Source: Bacillota bacterium (lineage in GTDB: Bacteria; Bacillota; Clostridia; Christensenellales; Aristaeellaceae). From it: 64,000 nt of DNA. The notes under the pieces are model-generated. The model saw only the letters and a list, made by a program, of their open reading frames with translations, was not told the DNA's origin and did not search any database. Where the stretch lies: contig JAFADG010000041.1 of assembly GCA_023425025.1 (NCBI GenBank), positions 62,001 to 126,000 of the forward strand, in the 5' to 3' direction. This document shows positions 38,073 to 45,861 of the stretch, piece after piece (position 1 is the first letter of the stretch; the number at the start of each line of letters is the position of its first letter). Both the position numbers and the translations under genes were made by a program.

Positions 38073-41000
38073 AGCGCTCCGCAAGGAAATGACCCTTTCC
38101 AACCTGTTCCGGCTGACCTGCTCGTATGGGGATGTTCCGGCCGCGTTATACCTGGAGGATGGGAAAGAGGTTACCATTACTTTTGCCCAGTATGAGCAGC
38201 AGGCAAAGGCGTATGCTGCACATTTGATGAAACGGTATGGCGGCGGCAGCAGGGAAAAGTTTGCGGCCATAGCGATGGATACATGCCCTGAGTGGTTCCC
38301 GGCCTTCTGGGGGTTGATCCTTGCCGGCTACAACGCCGTTTTGCTGGATTTCACCCTTCCGGAAGAGCGGATGAACCATATGCTGGGCCAAGCCGGCGCG
38401 GTTCTTCTGATTACAAAGACGCTGCGCACCCTGCCAAAGGGCGTGCAGTTTGTGCCGCTGGAGGATTTGAAGAACGCGCCGCCCGCGCCCCGGGATTTTA
38501 CGCCCCGGTTTGCCGACAAAGTAGCCCTTTGCACCAGCGGCACCACGGCCACCAGCCGAATTTTTGTGTATGACGGCGCCGCCATCTCCTATCAGGTGCT
38601 TTCCAGCGAGCTGCTATACAAAGCCAACCGTCAGGTGGTCAACGACGGCAACCGCCGCTCGCTGGCTTTTTTGCCTTTCCACCACGTGTTTGGTTTCATG
38701 GTGTGTTTGATGTGGGTCAGCTTCCTGGGCTATGCCAACGTGTTTTTGAAGGACCGCTCCCCGCAAACCATTGTGGAGACAGCCAACCGGTTCCGCATTC
38801 AGATGTTGCTGGCTGTGCCCCTTTTGGCCAACAACCTGGCCATCGCCCTGGAAAAAAAGGTGGCCAAGGAGTCCCGAGGCAAGCGCATTGCCTACCGCGT
38901 ACTCAAGCATACCAGCCTTGGCCTGCAGCACATGGCGCCGCGCTTTGGCCAGAAAGTGGCCCGCAAAGCCCTTTTCCATTCAGTGGTTACCAAGCTGCTG
39001 GGCGGCGATGTGGAGTGTATTATCCTTGGCGGCAGCCATACGCCCAAGGAGCATATGCGCACCTTGAGCGCGCTGGGCTATTATACGGTTTCGGGCTTTG
39101 GCATGACGGAAACGGCCATTACCTCCGTGGAGGTCAGCAAAAAGCTGCGCACCCGGGTTTCCGGCTCTGTGGGCATGCCGCTGTCCAATATTTCCTATAG
39201 CGTGATCCCCGACGGGAATCAAAGCAACCGGGGCGAAATGCTGATCAAGGGCAGCTCCCTGCATACGGGCCAATTGGTGGATGGCAAGCTTGTCCCCTCC
39301 GCGCTGGATAAGGACGGCTGGTTCCACACCGGCGACGTGGTCCGCCTGGAAAAGGGCAGCCGCATGTACGTGGAAGGCAGGGTCAAAGACGTCATCATCA
39401 ACGAATCCGGCGAAAACGTCTATCCCGATGAAGTGGAAGACGCCTTTGCCCTTGTGGAAGGCGTTGAGCAGATGAGCGTGCTGGGCGTGCCCAAGGACCC
39501 GAAGAATCCGCTGTACCAGGAGATCACCATGGTGGTGTATCTTGGGGAAAAGACGGAGGACGAGGTGTTCATAAAGGGCCTGTCCGCCCGCATCGCCCAG
39601 ATCAACGCCAAGCTGCCGGTCCTAAAGCAGGTGGGCCGCGTGCTTGTGGCGTTGGAAAAGCTGCCGCTTGTCAACTCCATCAAGGTGAAGCGGGTGGAGC
39701 TCCGCCGCCTGATCCTGGAAAACAGCGAAAAGTTTGTGGAGGTGGACATCCGTTCCGCCACTTCGCTCAATAGCACCGCCGCCTGGAAGGCAAGCCCCAA
39801 GGTGGAGCTGGTGGACCTGGAAATGCGCCGCATACAGGATACTGTCCGCAAAATTTATGCCGAGGTTCTGGAGCTGCCGGAAAAGCAGGTCAAGGACGAC
39901 GCCCACTTCCTGGACGACCTGGGCGGCGACAGCCTGCAGGTTTTGAGCACCTCCATCAAGGTGGAAGAGGCTTTCGGCGTGATGATCCAGCCCGAGGAAT
40001 ACGGACGCTGCACCACGGTGAACGGCCTGAGCCGGTTGCTGTACGAAAAGCAGCATGGCTTCCAGGAAGCCGCCGTTGCAAACGAGCCGGTGACGCCCAT
40101 ATCGGATTTTTGCCAGTCGCCCGAGTTCAAAGCCTTTGACGAGCGGCAGAAGGCTCTGCTGTCCCACGGGGCGGCCAACCCCTACTTTGTCTGCCATGAG
40201 TCGGCGCTGCGCGACGTATCCAAAATGGACGGCAGGGAAGTGCTGAACTTCGGTTCCTACAACTATGTGGGCATGTCCGGCCGGCCCGAGGTCATGGCCG
40301 CCGCCAAGGCCGCCATCGACAAATACGGCACCAGCGCCAGCGGCAGCCGCCTGCTGGCCGGCGAAAAGAGCCTGTACCAGGAACTGGAACGGGAAATCGC
40401 CGACTGGAAGCATGCCGAGGACGCGCTTGTGCTGGTGGGCGGTCACTCCACCAACGTGACCATCGTGGGCAATTTCTGCGGCCCCAAGGACATGATCGTG
40501 TATGACTCCCTGGCCCACAACAGCATTGAGCAGGGCTGCCGGCTAAGCCGCGCCCTGTGCAAGCCCTTCCCGCACAACGATGCCGCGGCGCTGGAATCCA
40601 TACTGCGGCAGCAGCGGCACAAATTCGAAAAGGTGCTCATCATCATTGAGGGCGCATACTCCATGGACGGCGACATCGCCGACGTGCCCGCCTTCGTGGC
40701 GCTGAAGAAGAAGTATGGCTGCTTCCTGATGGTGGATGAAGCCCACAGCGCCTGCGTCATCGGCAAAACCGGCGGCGGCGTGGACGAATACTTTGGTCTT
40801 GAAAGCAGCGACATCGATATCAAAATGGGCACGCTGTCCAAGGGCCTTGGTACCTGCGGCGGCTATCTGGCCGGCTCCCGCGCGCTGATCAATTACTTGA
40901 AGTACAACCTGCCCGGCTTTGTGTTCTCCGTGGGCATTTCGCCGCCCCTGGCCGCCGCCACGATGGAGGCGATCCGGCTTTTGCGCCAGGAGCCTTCCAT

Positions 41001-41364
41001 CATGGCCCGCATGCGTGAGAACATTGCCGCCTTTATGGAAGAAGCAAAGGCCCGCAACCTCAACACTTGCCTGGCCAGCGAAACGGCCATCGTGCCCATT
41101 TTGGTGGGCCGGGATGAGGACGCGTTCCTTTTGAGCAACAAGCTGCGCGAGCATGGCGTCTTTGTGCCGCCGGCCGTTTTCCCGGCCGTGCCCAGAAACA
41201 AGGCACGCCTTCGCTTCTGCGTGATCAGCGAGCACAGCCGCGACCAGATTGTTCAGGCTTTGGACCTGCTGGTGGAATTGGCCGCCCAGGAAGGCATCGC
41301 GCTGCCGGCCGCCAAGCAGGAGGAGAAGCCCAAAGACCAACAGGCAGTTGCCACTTTTGCGTAA
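38035..41364 (+). CDS. Trifunctional AMP-ligase / acyl carrier protein / alpha-oxoamine synthase
   Basis: A 1109-residue fusion. Residues 1-560 are an adenylate-forming acyl ligase: 'LCTSGTTATSR' (about 165-175), 'SGFGMTET' (353-360), 'GWFHTGDVVR' (428-437), 'YVEGRVKDVII' and a C-terminal 'NSIKVKRVEL' (Lys near 550). Residues 595-675 are an acyl carrier protein with the phosphopantetheine Ser at about 633 (LGGDSLQ). Residues 700-1085 are a PLP alpha-oxoamine synthase: 'GTSASGSRLLAGE', 'VDEAHSACVIG' (Asp 901) and 'GTLSKGLGTCGGY' (Lys 936). Together they would activate a fatty acid, load it on the carrier, and condense it with an amino acid to an alpha-aminoketone with CO2 loss, as serine palmitoyltransferase does. 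AGGAG precedes the ATG inside the SDR gene. Confidence 0.92.
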   Translation: MKKKRSIILEHSEALRKEMTLSNLFRLTCSYGDVPAALYLEDGKEVTITFAQYEQQAKAYAAHLMKRYGGGSREKFAAIAMDTCPEWFPAFWGLILAGYNAVLLDFTLPEERMNHMLGQAGAVLLITKTLRTLPKGVQFVPLEDLKNAPPAPRDFTPRFADKVALCTSGTTATSRIFVYDGAAISYQVLSSELLYKANRQVVNDGNRRSLAFLPFHHVFGFMVCLMWVSFLGYANVFLKDRSPQTIVETANRFRIQMLLAVPLLANNLAIALEKKVAKESRGKRIAYRVLKHTSLGLQHMAPRFGQKVARKALFHSVVTKLLGGDVECIILGGSHTPKEHMRTLSALGYYTVSGFGMTETAITSVEVSKKLRTRVSGSVGMPLSNISYSVIPDGNQSNRGEMLIKGSSLHTGQLVDGKLVPSALDKDGWFHTGDVVRLEKGSRMYVEGRVKDVIINESGENVYPDEVEDAFALVEGVEQMSVLGVPKDPKNPLYQEITMVVYLGEKTEDEVFIKGLSARIAQINAKLPVLKQVGRVLVALEKLPLVNSIKVKRVELRRLILENSEKFVEVDIRSATSLNSTAAWKASPKVELVDLEMRRIQDTVRKIYAEVLELPEKQVKDDAHFLDDLGGDSLQVLSTSIKVEEAFGVMIQPEEYGRCTTVNGLSRLLYEKQHGFQEAAVANEPVTPISDFCQSPEFKAFDERQKALLSHGAANPYFVCHESALRDVSKMDGREVLNFGSYNYVGMSGRPEVMAAAKAAIDKYGTSASGSRLLAGEKSLYQELEREIADWKHAEDALVLVGGHSTNVTIVGNFCGPKDMIVYDSLAHNSIEQGCRLSRALCKPFPHNDAAALESILRQQRHKFEKVLIIIEGAYSMDGDIADVPAFVALKKKYGCFLMVDEAHSACVIGKTGGGVDEYFGLESSDIDIKMGTLSKGLGTCGGYLAGSRALINYLKYNLPGFVFSVGISPPLAAATMEAIRLLRQEPSIMARMRENIAAFMEEAKARNLNTCLASETAIVPILVGRDEDAFLLSNKLREHGVFVPPAVFPAVPRNKARLRFCVISEHSRDQIVQALDLLVELAAQEGIALPAAKQEEKPKDQQAVATFA

Positions 41365-41369
41365 AATCA

Positions 41370-41398
41370 TTGTCTTTTCTGCCTGTTCACGGTATAAT
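41370..41398 (+). promoter_or_regulatory. Promoter before the receiver-like protein gene
   Basis: TTGTCT (41370-41375) and consensus TATAAT (41393-41398) are 17 nt apart and begin 6 bp after the trifunctional synthase stop, 45 bp before the next start codon. Confidence 0.6.
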
Positions 41399-41442
41399 TG
41401 CTCTGTATCCCCATTTATTCAACGACTTATGGAGGCTTGCTG

Positions 41443-42246
41443 ATGTATAAACTGCTGCTGGCAACCGACCAGCACGACATCTTGAATTTGTTTTCCGGAA
41501 TTTCTCAATGGGAAAGCAGAGGCTTTCGCGTGCCCCGTACTGCTGTAAATGCGCAGGAAGCGGCAGCCTGTCTGGAAAAACATCATATCGATGCCGTTGC
41601 TTATCGTTTGAATGCACAGGATGAAAAAGAGTTGTATCAAACGCTCGTGCAAAGCTATCCTGATCTGCCTATTTTCCGCATTGGCCGCAGCGAGGCCGAG
41701 CAGATGGCCATTATCAACGAACTGCGGACATTATTGAACCGTACCCATGCCGACTTTGCCAACGAGGATTACGGCGTTGCGGACATGATGAAGCTGTGCC
41801 GCAATGACTTTATGCGCGCCCTGCTGTCCGGCAGCATTTCGGACAGCAGGGAGATCCTCTCCAAAGAGAGGCTTTTGCGCTTTGGCATTGACGCGGACAA
41901 GCCCTGCGTATTGCTGGAAATGGAGCTGCTCAAGGGGGACGAGTATCTGGCCGGCCGATGGCATTACGGCAGCGAGCGGCTGGAAGTGGCGCTGCGCAAT
42001 TTCTTTGGCACGGTATCCGACGGGATTTCCTATCATGTTTCGGTTGTTTCCCCGCAGGTGCTGAGGCTGCTGGCTTGTCCCCGGGAAGGGCATGACGAGT
42101 CAGATAGGGAAGAATCGCTGACCGGCAGGGTGGAAGACCACGCGCTGGAGGCAATTGACCAGATCAAGGAGTATCTTGCGCTGGAAATCCGTTTAAGCGG
42201 TACCCGCGTATTGAAAAACATCACTGCTTTGGCTGCTCAGCCATAG
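41443..42246 (+). CDS. Response-regulator-like protein without a DNA-binding domain
   Basis: A 267-residue protein. The first 100 residues look like a degenerate receiver domain ('MYKLLLATDQHDILNLFSG', then 'IDAVAYRLNAQDEKELYQTLVQSYPDLPIFRIG') but without the acidic pair and phospho-Asp in their usual places. The middle ('CRNDFMRALLSGSISDSREILSKERLLRFGIDADKPCVLLEMELLKGD') resembles the linker domain between receiver and AraC HTH of YesN-type regulators. The usual C-terminal AraC HTH is missing; the protein ends after 'VLKNITALAAQP'. It may be a truncated regulator or act through protein contacts. GGAGG is about 9 bp before the ATG. It follows the synthase and precedes an SPFH protein. Confidence 0.55.
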   Translation: MYKLLLATDQHDILNLFSGISQWESRGFRVPRTAVNAQEAAACLEKHHIDAVAYRLNAQDEKELYQTLVQSYPDLPIFRIGRSEAEQMAIINELRTLLNRTHADFANEDYGVADMMKLCRNDFMRALLSGSISDSREILSKERLLRFGIDADKPCVLLEMELLKGDEYLAGRWHYGSERLEVALRNFFGTVSDGISYHVSVVSPQVLRLLACPREGHDESDREESLTGRVEDHALEAIDQIKEYLALEIRLSGTRVLKNITALAAQP

Positions 42247-42284
42247 AATAGTACAAAAGGCTCATGACCGCGGGAGGAAAGCAT

Positions 42285-43331
42285 ATGGGATTTTTCAAGA
42301 ACATCATCAAGGGCCAGCTCATTGACGTCATCGAGTGGATCGACGATTCACGGGATGTGATGGTTCACCGCTATGACATGAACGGCAAGGATATCATGAT
42401 GGGCGCGCAGCTCACCGTCCGGGAGAGCCAAATTGCCGTATTCATGAACGAGGGCCAGATCGCCGATGTGTTTTCGCCTGGCCGCCATGAGCTGACGACG
42501 AACAACATGCCCATTATGACAGCCCTGAAGAGCTGGAAGTTTGGGTTCAACTCCCCCTTTAAGGCGGATGTGTATTTTGTCAATACACGCCAGTTCCTGG
42601 ATTTGAAGTGGGGCACCTCCAACCCGGTCATGATGCGCGACGCGGAGTTTGGCGTGATCCGCCTGCGCGCGTACGGCATCTATTCCTTCCGCGTGAAGGA
42701 TCCGGTGGTGTTTTTGAAGGAAGTCTTTGGCACCAACAGCCTGTTTACGGTAAGCGGCGTGGAAGGGCAGCTCAAGCGGGTGCTCGTATCCGTTTTGAGC
42801 GATTCCATTGCCGAAAGCAAAATTCCGGCGCTGGATTTGGCGGCCAATTATGCGGAGCTGGCGGCCATCGCTCAAAGTGCCCTGCAGCCTGCCGCCCAGG
42901 CCATGGGGCTGGAGCTGACGTCCTTTGTCATTGAGAACATCAGCCTGCCGGAGGAAGTGGAAAAAGCCATGGACCGCCGCACCTCCATGGGGGTGGTTGG
43001 CGATCTTGGCCGCTATTCCCAGTACCAGGCGGCGGAAGCGATGCGCGAGGCTGCCAATAATCCTGGCGGCGGCGCGATGGCCGGCATGGGTGTCGGCATG
43101 GGCGCCGGCGCGATGATGGGCCAACTGTTTACCCAGGCTGTGAACCAGCCTGCCCAGCCGGCGGCCCAGGCGCCCAAGGCCAACTGCATTCGCTGCGGCG
43201 CGGTGATTGCGCCCCAGACCAAGTTTTGCCCGGAATGCGGCGCGAGCCAGGCGGCGCCCAAGTGCGTTTCCTGCGGCGCGGCCATCAGCGCCGGCACCAA
43301 ATTCTGCCCGGAATGCGGCGCCAAACAGTAA
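42285..43331 (+). CDS. SPFH/Band-7 domain protein with two C-terminal zinc ribbons (YdjI-like)
   Basis: A 348-residue protein of the 'virion core protein-like' SPFH group: 'GFFKNIIKGQLIDVIEWIDDSRDVMVHRY', 'TVRESQIAVFMNEGQIADVFSPGRHELTTNNMPIM', 'GEVEGQLKRVLVSVLSD'-like text and 'PEEVEKAMDRRTSMGVVGDLGRYSQYQAAEAM'. A Gly/Met-rich linker leads to two zinc ribbons (CIRCGAVIAPQTKFCPECG and CVSCGAAISAGTKFCPECG, about residues 300-347). SPFH proteins scaffold membrane microdomains; YdjI-type proteins in Bacillus help recruit membrane-stress proteins. No transmembrane segment is obvious. GGGAGGAAAG precedes the ATG. A strong terminator follows. Confidence 0.88.
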   Translation: MGFFKNIIKGQLIDVIEWIDDSRDVMVHRYDMNGKDIMMGAQLTVRESQIAVFMNEGQIADVFSPGRHELTTNNMPIMTALKSWKFGFNSPFKADVYFVNTRQFLDLKWGTSNPVMMRDAEFGVIRLRAYGIYSFRVKDPVVFLKEVFGTNSLFTVSGVEGQLKRVLVSVLSDSIAESKIPALDLAANYAELAAIAQSALQPAAQAMGLELTSFVIENISLPEEVEKAMDRRTSMGVVGDLGRYSQYQAAEAMREAANNPGGGAMAGMGVGMGAGAMMGQLFTQAVNQPAQPAAQAPKANCIRCGAVIAPQTKFCPECGASQAAPKCVSCGAAISAGTKFCPECGAKQ

Positions 43332-43340
43332 AGACAAAAC

Positions 43341-43375
43341 AAACAGCCGTCCTGTTCATTGCAGGGCGGCTGTTT
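43341..43375. terminator. Bidirectional terminator
   Basis: aaacagccgtcctg (43341-43354) pairs with cagggcggctgttt (43362-43375) with one mismatch. It lies between the convergent SPFH and GntR genes. Confidence 0.75.
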
Positions 43376-43385
43376 CATGATGGGC

Positions 43386-44057
43386 TTATGGGTTGAAGGT
43401 GTTCTTTTCGACCCTGTGCAGATGGCTTCGTATGGCGGCTACGGCCGCCTTGGCATCCCGGTTGCGTATGGCTTGCGCGATGCGGCCATGCTCCTGGATC
43501 ATGATCTGCAGTGTTTTGGGGTTGTTTGTCAGCGTGATGGACTTTTCACGCACGGCGTCATAGTAAAGATCAATATATGCGGGAAACAGCGGATTTCCGG
43601 ACAGTTCGGCAAGGCGGTAGTGAAAGTAGTAATCCGGCCTGCGTTTTGTGCTGGACAGCGGCGCGTTCAGCATTTCGAAGAGGCTGTCGATCTCTTTGTC
43701 CGACGCCAGGCGGATCACATTGCGCACGACTTTGCATTCCACCGCTTCCCGAAACTCGATCATGCTTTTGTGCTCGCAGCTGCGTATGAGATCGGCGAAC
43801 GAATTGCCGGTGTCGTTGCCTGTAATGCTGCGGACCACCGTGCCTTCCCGGGGGGCGCGGGAAATATAGCCCTGGGTTTGGAGTATGGTCAGCGCCTCCC
43901 GCAATATGCCCCGGCTGACGCCAAGCTGGCTTGCCAGGTCGGCTTCGTTGGGAAGCCGCGTTCCGACAGGCAGTTCGCCGGCGCGTATCCGCTGCAGCAG
44001 CTGCTGAACGGCCTTGTCGGAAAGGCGGTCATTCCGGATCCGTCGAAAACCTTCCAC
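43386..44057 (-). CDS. GntR family regulator, FadR/FCD subfamily
   Basis: A 223-residue repressor with a winged HTH ('AVQQLLQRIRAGELPVGTRLPNEADLASQLGVSRGILREALTILQTQGYISRAPREGTVV') and an all-helical FCD ligand domain ('EFREAVECKVVRNVIRLASDKEIDSL', 'DYYFHYRLAELSGNPLFPAYIDLYYDAV', 'EHGRIAQAIRNRDAKAAVAAIRSHL'), where the His and Asp/Arg positions bind metal and an organic acid. GTG 44057 is chosen because GGGAGGT lies 8 bp upstream; an ATG 24 bp earlier has no such site. It is transcribed alone toward the SPFH gene; its target is not obvious, though sugar-acid catabolic genes are typical. Confidence 0.9.
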   Translation of the reverse strand: MEGFRRIRNDRLSDKAVQQLLQRIRAGELPVGTRLPNEADLASQLGVSRGILREALTILQTQGYISRAPREGTVVRSITGNDTGNSFADLIRSCEHKSMIEFREAVECKVVRNVIRLASDKEIDSLFEMLNAPLSSTKRRPDYYFHYRLAELSGNPLFPAYIDLYYDAVREKSITLTNNPKTLQIMIQEHGRIAQAIRNRDAKAAVAAIRSHLHRVEKNTFNP

Positions 44058-44299
44058 GAAGGGGTACCTCCCGAAAATCATCCAATAGTAAAACGATTTC
44101 TGTTTCCATATTACCATGTATTTATCATGGATTCAATATTTTCCATGATATTTTGTAAATGGTATATTCAATTATGTAACAACGTCGGAAAAATGGAAAA
44201 GATTAGCGCAAATCAGCATTGGCAGCTAATTGAATGCGTCAGAAGCGTGGATGGCAGAATCCGCTTCGTTGCAGAAAAGCGCAGGCAGCCGAATCAAAA

Positions 44300-44343
44300 A
44301 GCATCGGCGTACCGTCGGATGATTTTGAAGGTACGCCGATGCT
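44300..44343 (-). terminator. Terminator of the beta-lactamase-like/nicotinamidase operon
   Basis: A 14-bp perfect stem (44300-44313 with 44330-44343) is followed on the - strand by TTTTT. It lies 16 bp after the nicotinamidase-like stop. The rest of the 300-bp gap up to the GntR gene holds an AT-rich stretch, probably the GntR promoter region, and nothing else I can support. Confidence 0.8.
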
Positions 44344-44359
44344 TCTCTTGCGCAGAGCA

Positions 44360-44887
44360 TTATCTGTTCAAAATTGTAAGATGGATGCCGGCCAGTACAT
44401 CCAGCGCTTTTTCATGCATGGCGTCGTCAAAGCTGGCGGTGCAGGTCGCGTCGATAAGGATATCCGCGTCCGGCTGCGCCGTTTTGGCAATGACCGCGTT
44501 GGACAGAACGCACATGTTGGTGACCAGCCCGCACAGCTCAATGGCGCTGTAGGGATGCTCCTGAAGATACGCTAAAAGCCCGGCCGCGCCAAAGGTGGGC
44601 TTTTCAAACACAATGTCCTTGGGGGACTTTAATGACGCCACCTTGCCGAAAAGCTGCCAGCCGTTGGACATTCTGGAGCAGTGGGGGACGGGCAGCGTTT
44701 TGCCCTCCACCGTTGTCAAGTAGTCCTCTCCATGGGTATCCAGCGTAAATACGATGTCATCACCGGCATTCCTGTATGCCGCGATCTTCCGGCATATGGG
44801 TTCTTCCAGTGTTTCGGCTTTGGGAAAGCCCAAAGAGCCAACGACAAAATCAATTTGGTAATCCACTACGATCAACAGCTTTTTCAT
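44360..44887 (-). CDS. Isochorismatase-like cysteine hydrolase (nicotinamidase-related)
   Basis: A 175-residue alpha/beta hydrolase with the triad of the family: Asp9 in 'LLIVVDYQIDFV', Lys in 'IVFEKPTFGA' and Cys in 'LVTNMCVLSNAV'. The 'FTLDTHGEDY' segment supplies metal ligands as in nicotinamidases (D-x-H). It would hydrolyse a small amide such as nicotinamide to nicotinate in NAD salvage, though ureidoacrylate or other amides are possible. Its start overlaps the stop of the upstream beta-lactamase-like gene by 4 bp (ATGA), so the two are translationally coupled; the ribosome-binding site GGAGAAAACCG lies inside that gene. Confidence 0.85.
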   Translation of the reverse strand: MKKLLIVVDYQIDFVVGSLGFPKAETLEEPICRKIAAYRNAGDDIVFTLDTHGEDYLTTVEGKTLPVPHCSRMSNGWQLFGKVASLKSPKDIVFEKPTFGAAGLLAYLQEHPYSAIELCGLVTNMCVLSNAVIAKTAQPDADILIDATCTASFDDAMHEKALDVLAGIHLTILNR

Positions 44888-45693
44888 CGGTTTTCTCCTT
44901 CCGTTTCCGCTTCCTGCTGGGCAGATACAAGCATCCGCGCCGCATCCTGCATCAGCCGCTCAAAGGCCGGCACGTCGGTTTCATTGGCGCACATGCACAG
45001 TACAAAGGGTTCCCTGGCATAAATGATGCCAACATCATGGGTGATGCCGTCGTCCTCGCCGGTCTTGTGGGCGACACGAACGCCCTGGCCGTGCAGATAA
45101 AACGGGAACTTGCCGTTCAATTGCTGGCAGCCCAGGATATGCAGCATCTTCTGGCTGGCTTCCTGGGAAACAGCCTGCTCCTTGTAAATCATCTCCAGCA
45201 AGCGGCCCATATCGCCGGCGGTAATGTAGTTTTGTATGCCCCGGCGGGCCAGTTCCGGCTCAAACAGGCGGCGGTTCAAACGGCTATTTGCGGCGCCCAG
45301 CGCGGCCAGGGTATGGTTGATCCCATCCGGCCCCAAGAAGTCGATCAGCATATTGGTGGCCGTATTGTCGCTGACGATGATCATTAACGTCACAAGGTCC
45401 AAAAGCGTTATTTCCAGGCCATTGCGCAGATAGCTCAGTACGCCGCAGGAGGGAAGCTTGTGGGCCGCGTCCACATAAAACCTGGCCTCCTGTGTGGTTT
45501 CTCCGTCACGCATTTGCCGAAAAGCCTCCGCCATAATGGGAAGCTTGATCACGCTGGCCGCAATGAGCGGAAGGTCCGGCTGATAAGTAAACAACCTTCC
45601 CGTCACAAGGTTTTTGTAGTAGAGGCTTGTTTTGCCCGGCATATGTTCAAGCTCGCACAATATGGCATCCCAGTTCACCGGCAACGGATACAC
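44884..45693 (-). CDS. Class A beta-lactamase-like serine hydrolase without signal peptide
   Basis: A 269-residue protein with all three motifs of class A enzymes: S-x-x-K at 47-50 (ASVIKLP), SDN at 108-110 (VSDNTATN) and KTG at 210-212 (AHKTGEDDG), plus FEPEL around 144-148 near the omega-loop Glu. It starts MYPLPVNWDAILCELE, with no signal peptide or lipobox, whereas true beta-lactamases are exported. The nearest upstream in-frame starts do not add one. It may therefore be a cytosolic amidase/esterase or an enzyme released in an unknown way. It shares an operon, with 4-bp overlap, with a nicotinamidase-like gene. Confidence 0.82.
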   Translation of the reverse strand: MYPLPVNWDAILCELEHMPGKTSLYYKNLVTGRLFTYQPDLPLIAASVIKLPIMAEAFRQMRDGETTQEARFYVDAAHKLPSCGVLSYLRNGLEITLLDLVTLMIIVSDNTATNMLIDFLGPDGINHTLAALGAANSRLNRRLFEPELARRGIQNYITAGDMGRLLEMIYKEQAVSQEASQKMLHILGCQQLNGKFPFYLHGQGVRVAHKTGEDDGITHDVGIIYAREPFVLCMCANETDVPAFERLMQDAARMLVSAQQEAETEGENR

Positions 45694-45721
45694 CTCGCTT
45701 TATAATGGCGTCCAGACCATT

Positions 45722-45749
45722 ATTATACTGTCCTTTGGTAAAATTGCAA
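45722..45749 (-). promoter_or_regulatory. Promoter with inverted repeat for the beta-lactamase-like operon
   Basis: On the - strand TTGCAA (45749-45744) and consensus TATAAT (45727-45722) are 16 nt apart. An inverted repeat, ATAATGG (45702-45708) and CCATTAT (45717-45723), spaced by 8 nt, overlaps the -10 and the expected start, so a repressor may act here. Confidence 0.55.
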
Positions 45750-45783
45750 GGCGCGAAACCTGTCGATTCGTTGGTTTTTTCCG

Positions 45784-45812
45784 TTGCGCCCCACACCAAA
45801 TCGTGCTATGCT
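45784..45812 (+). promoter_or_regulatory. Weak putative promoter of the SulP gene
   Basis: TTGCGC (45784-45789) and TATGCT (45807-45812) are 17 nt apart, 50 bp before the start codon; both boxes are partial matches. Confidence 0.35.
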
Positions 45813-45861
45813 ATGCACTGTCGTGCATAAAATATCATACGCCAGGAAGGAAGCTTTTGGG

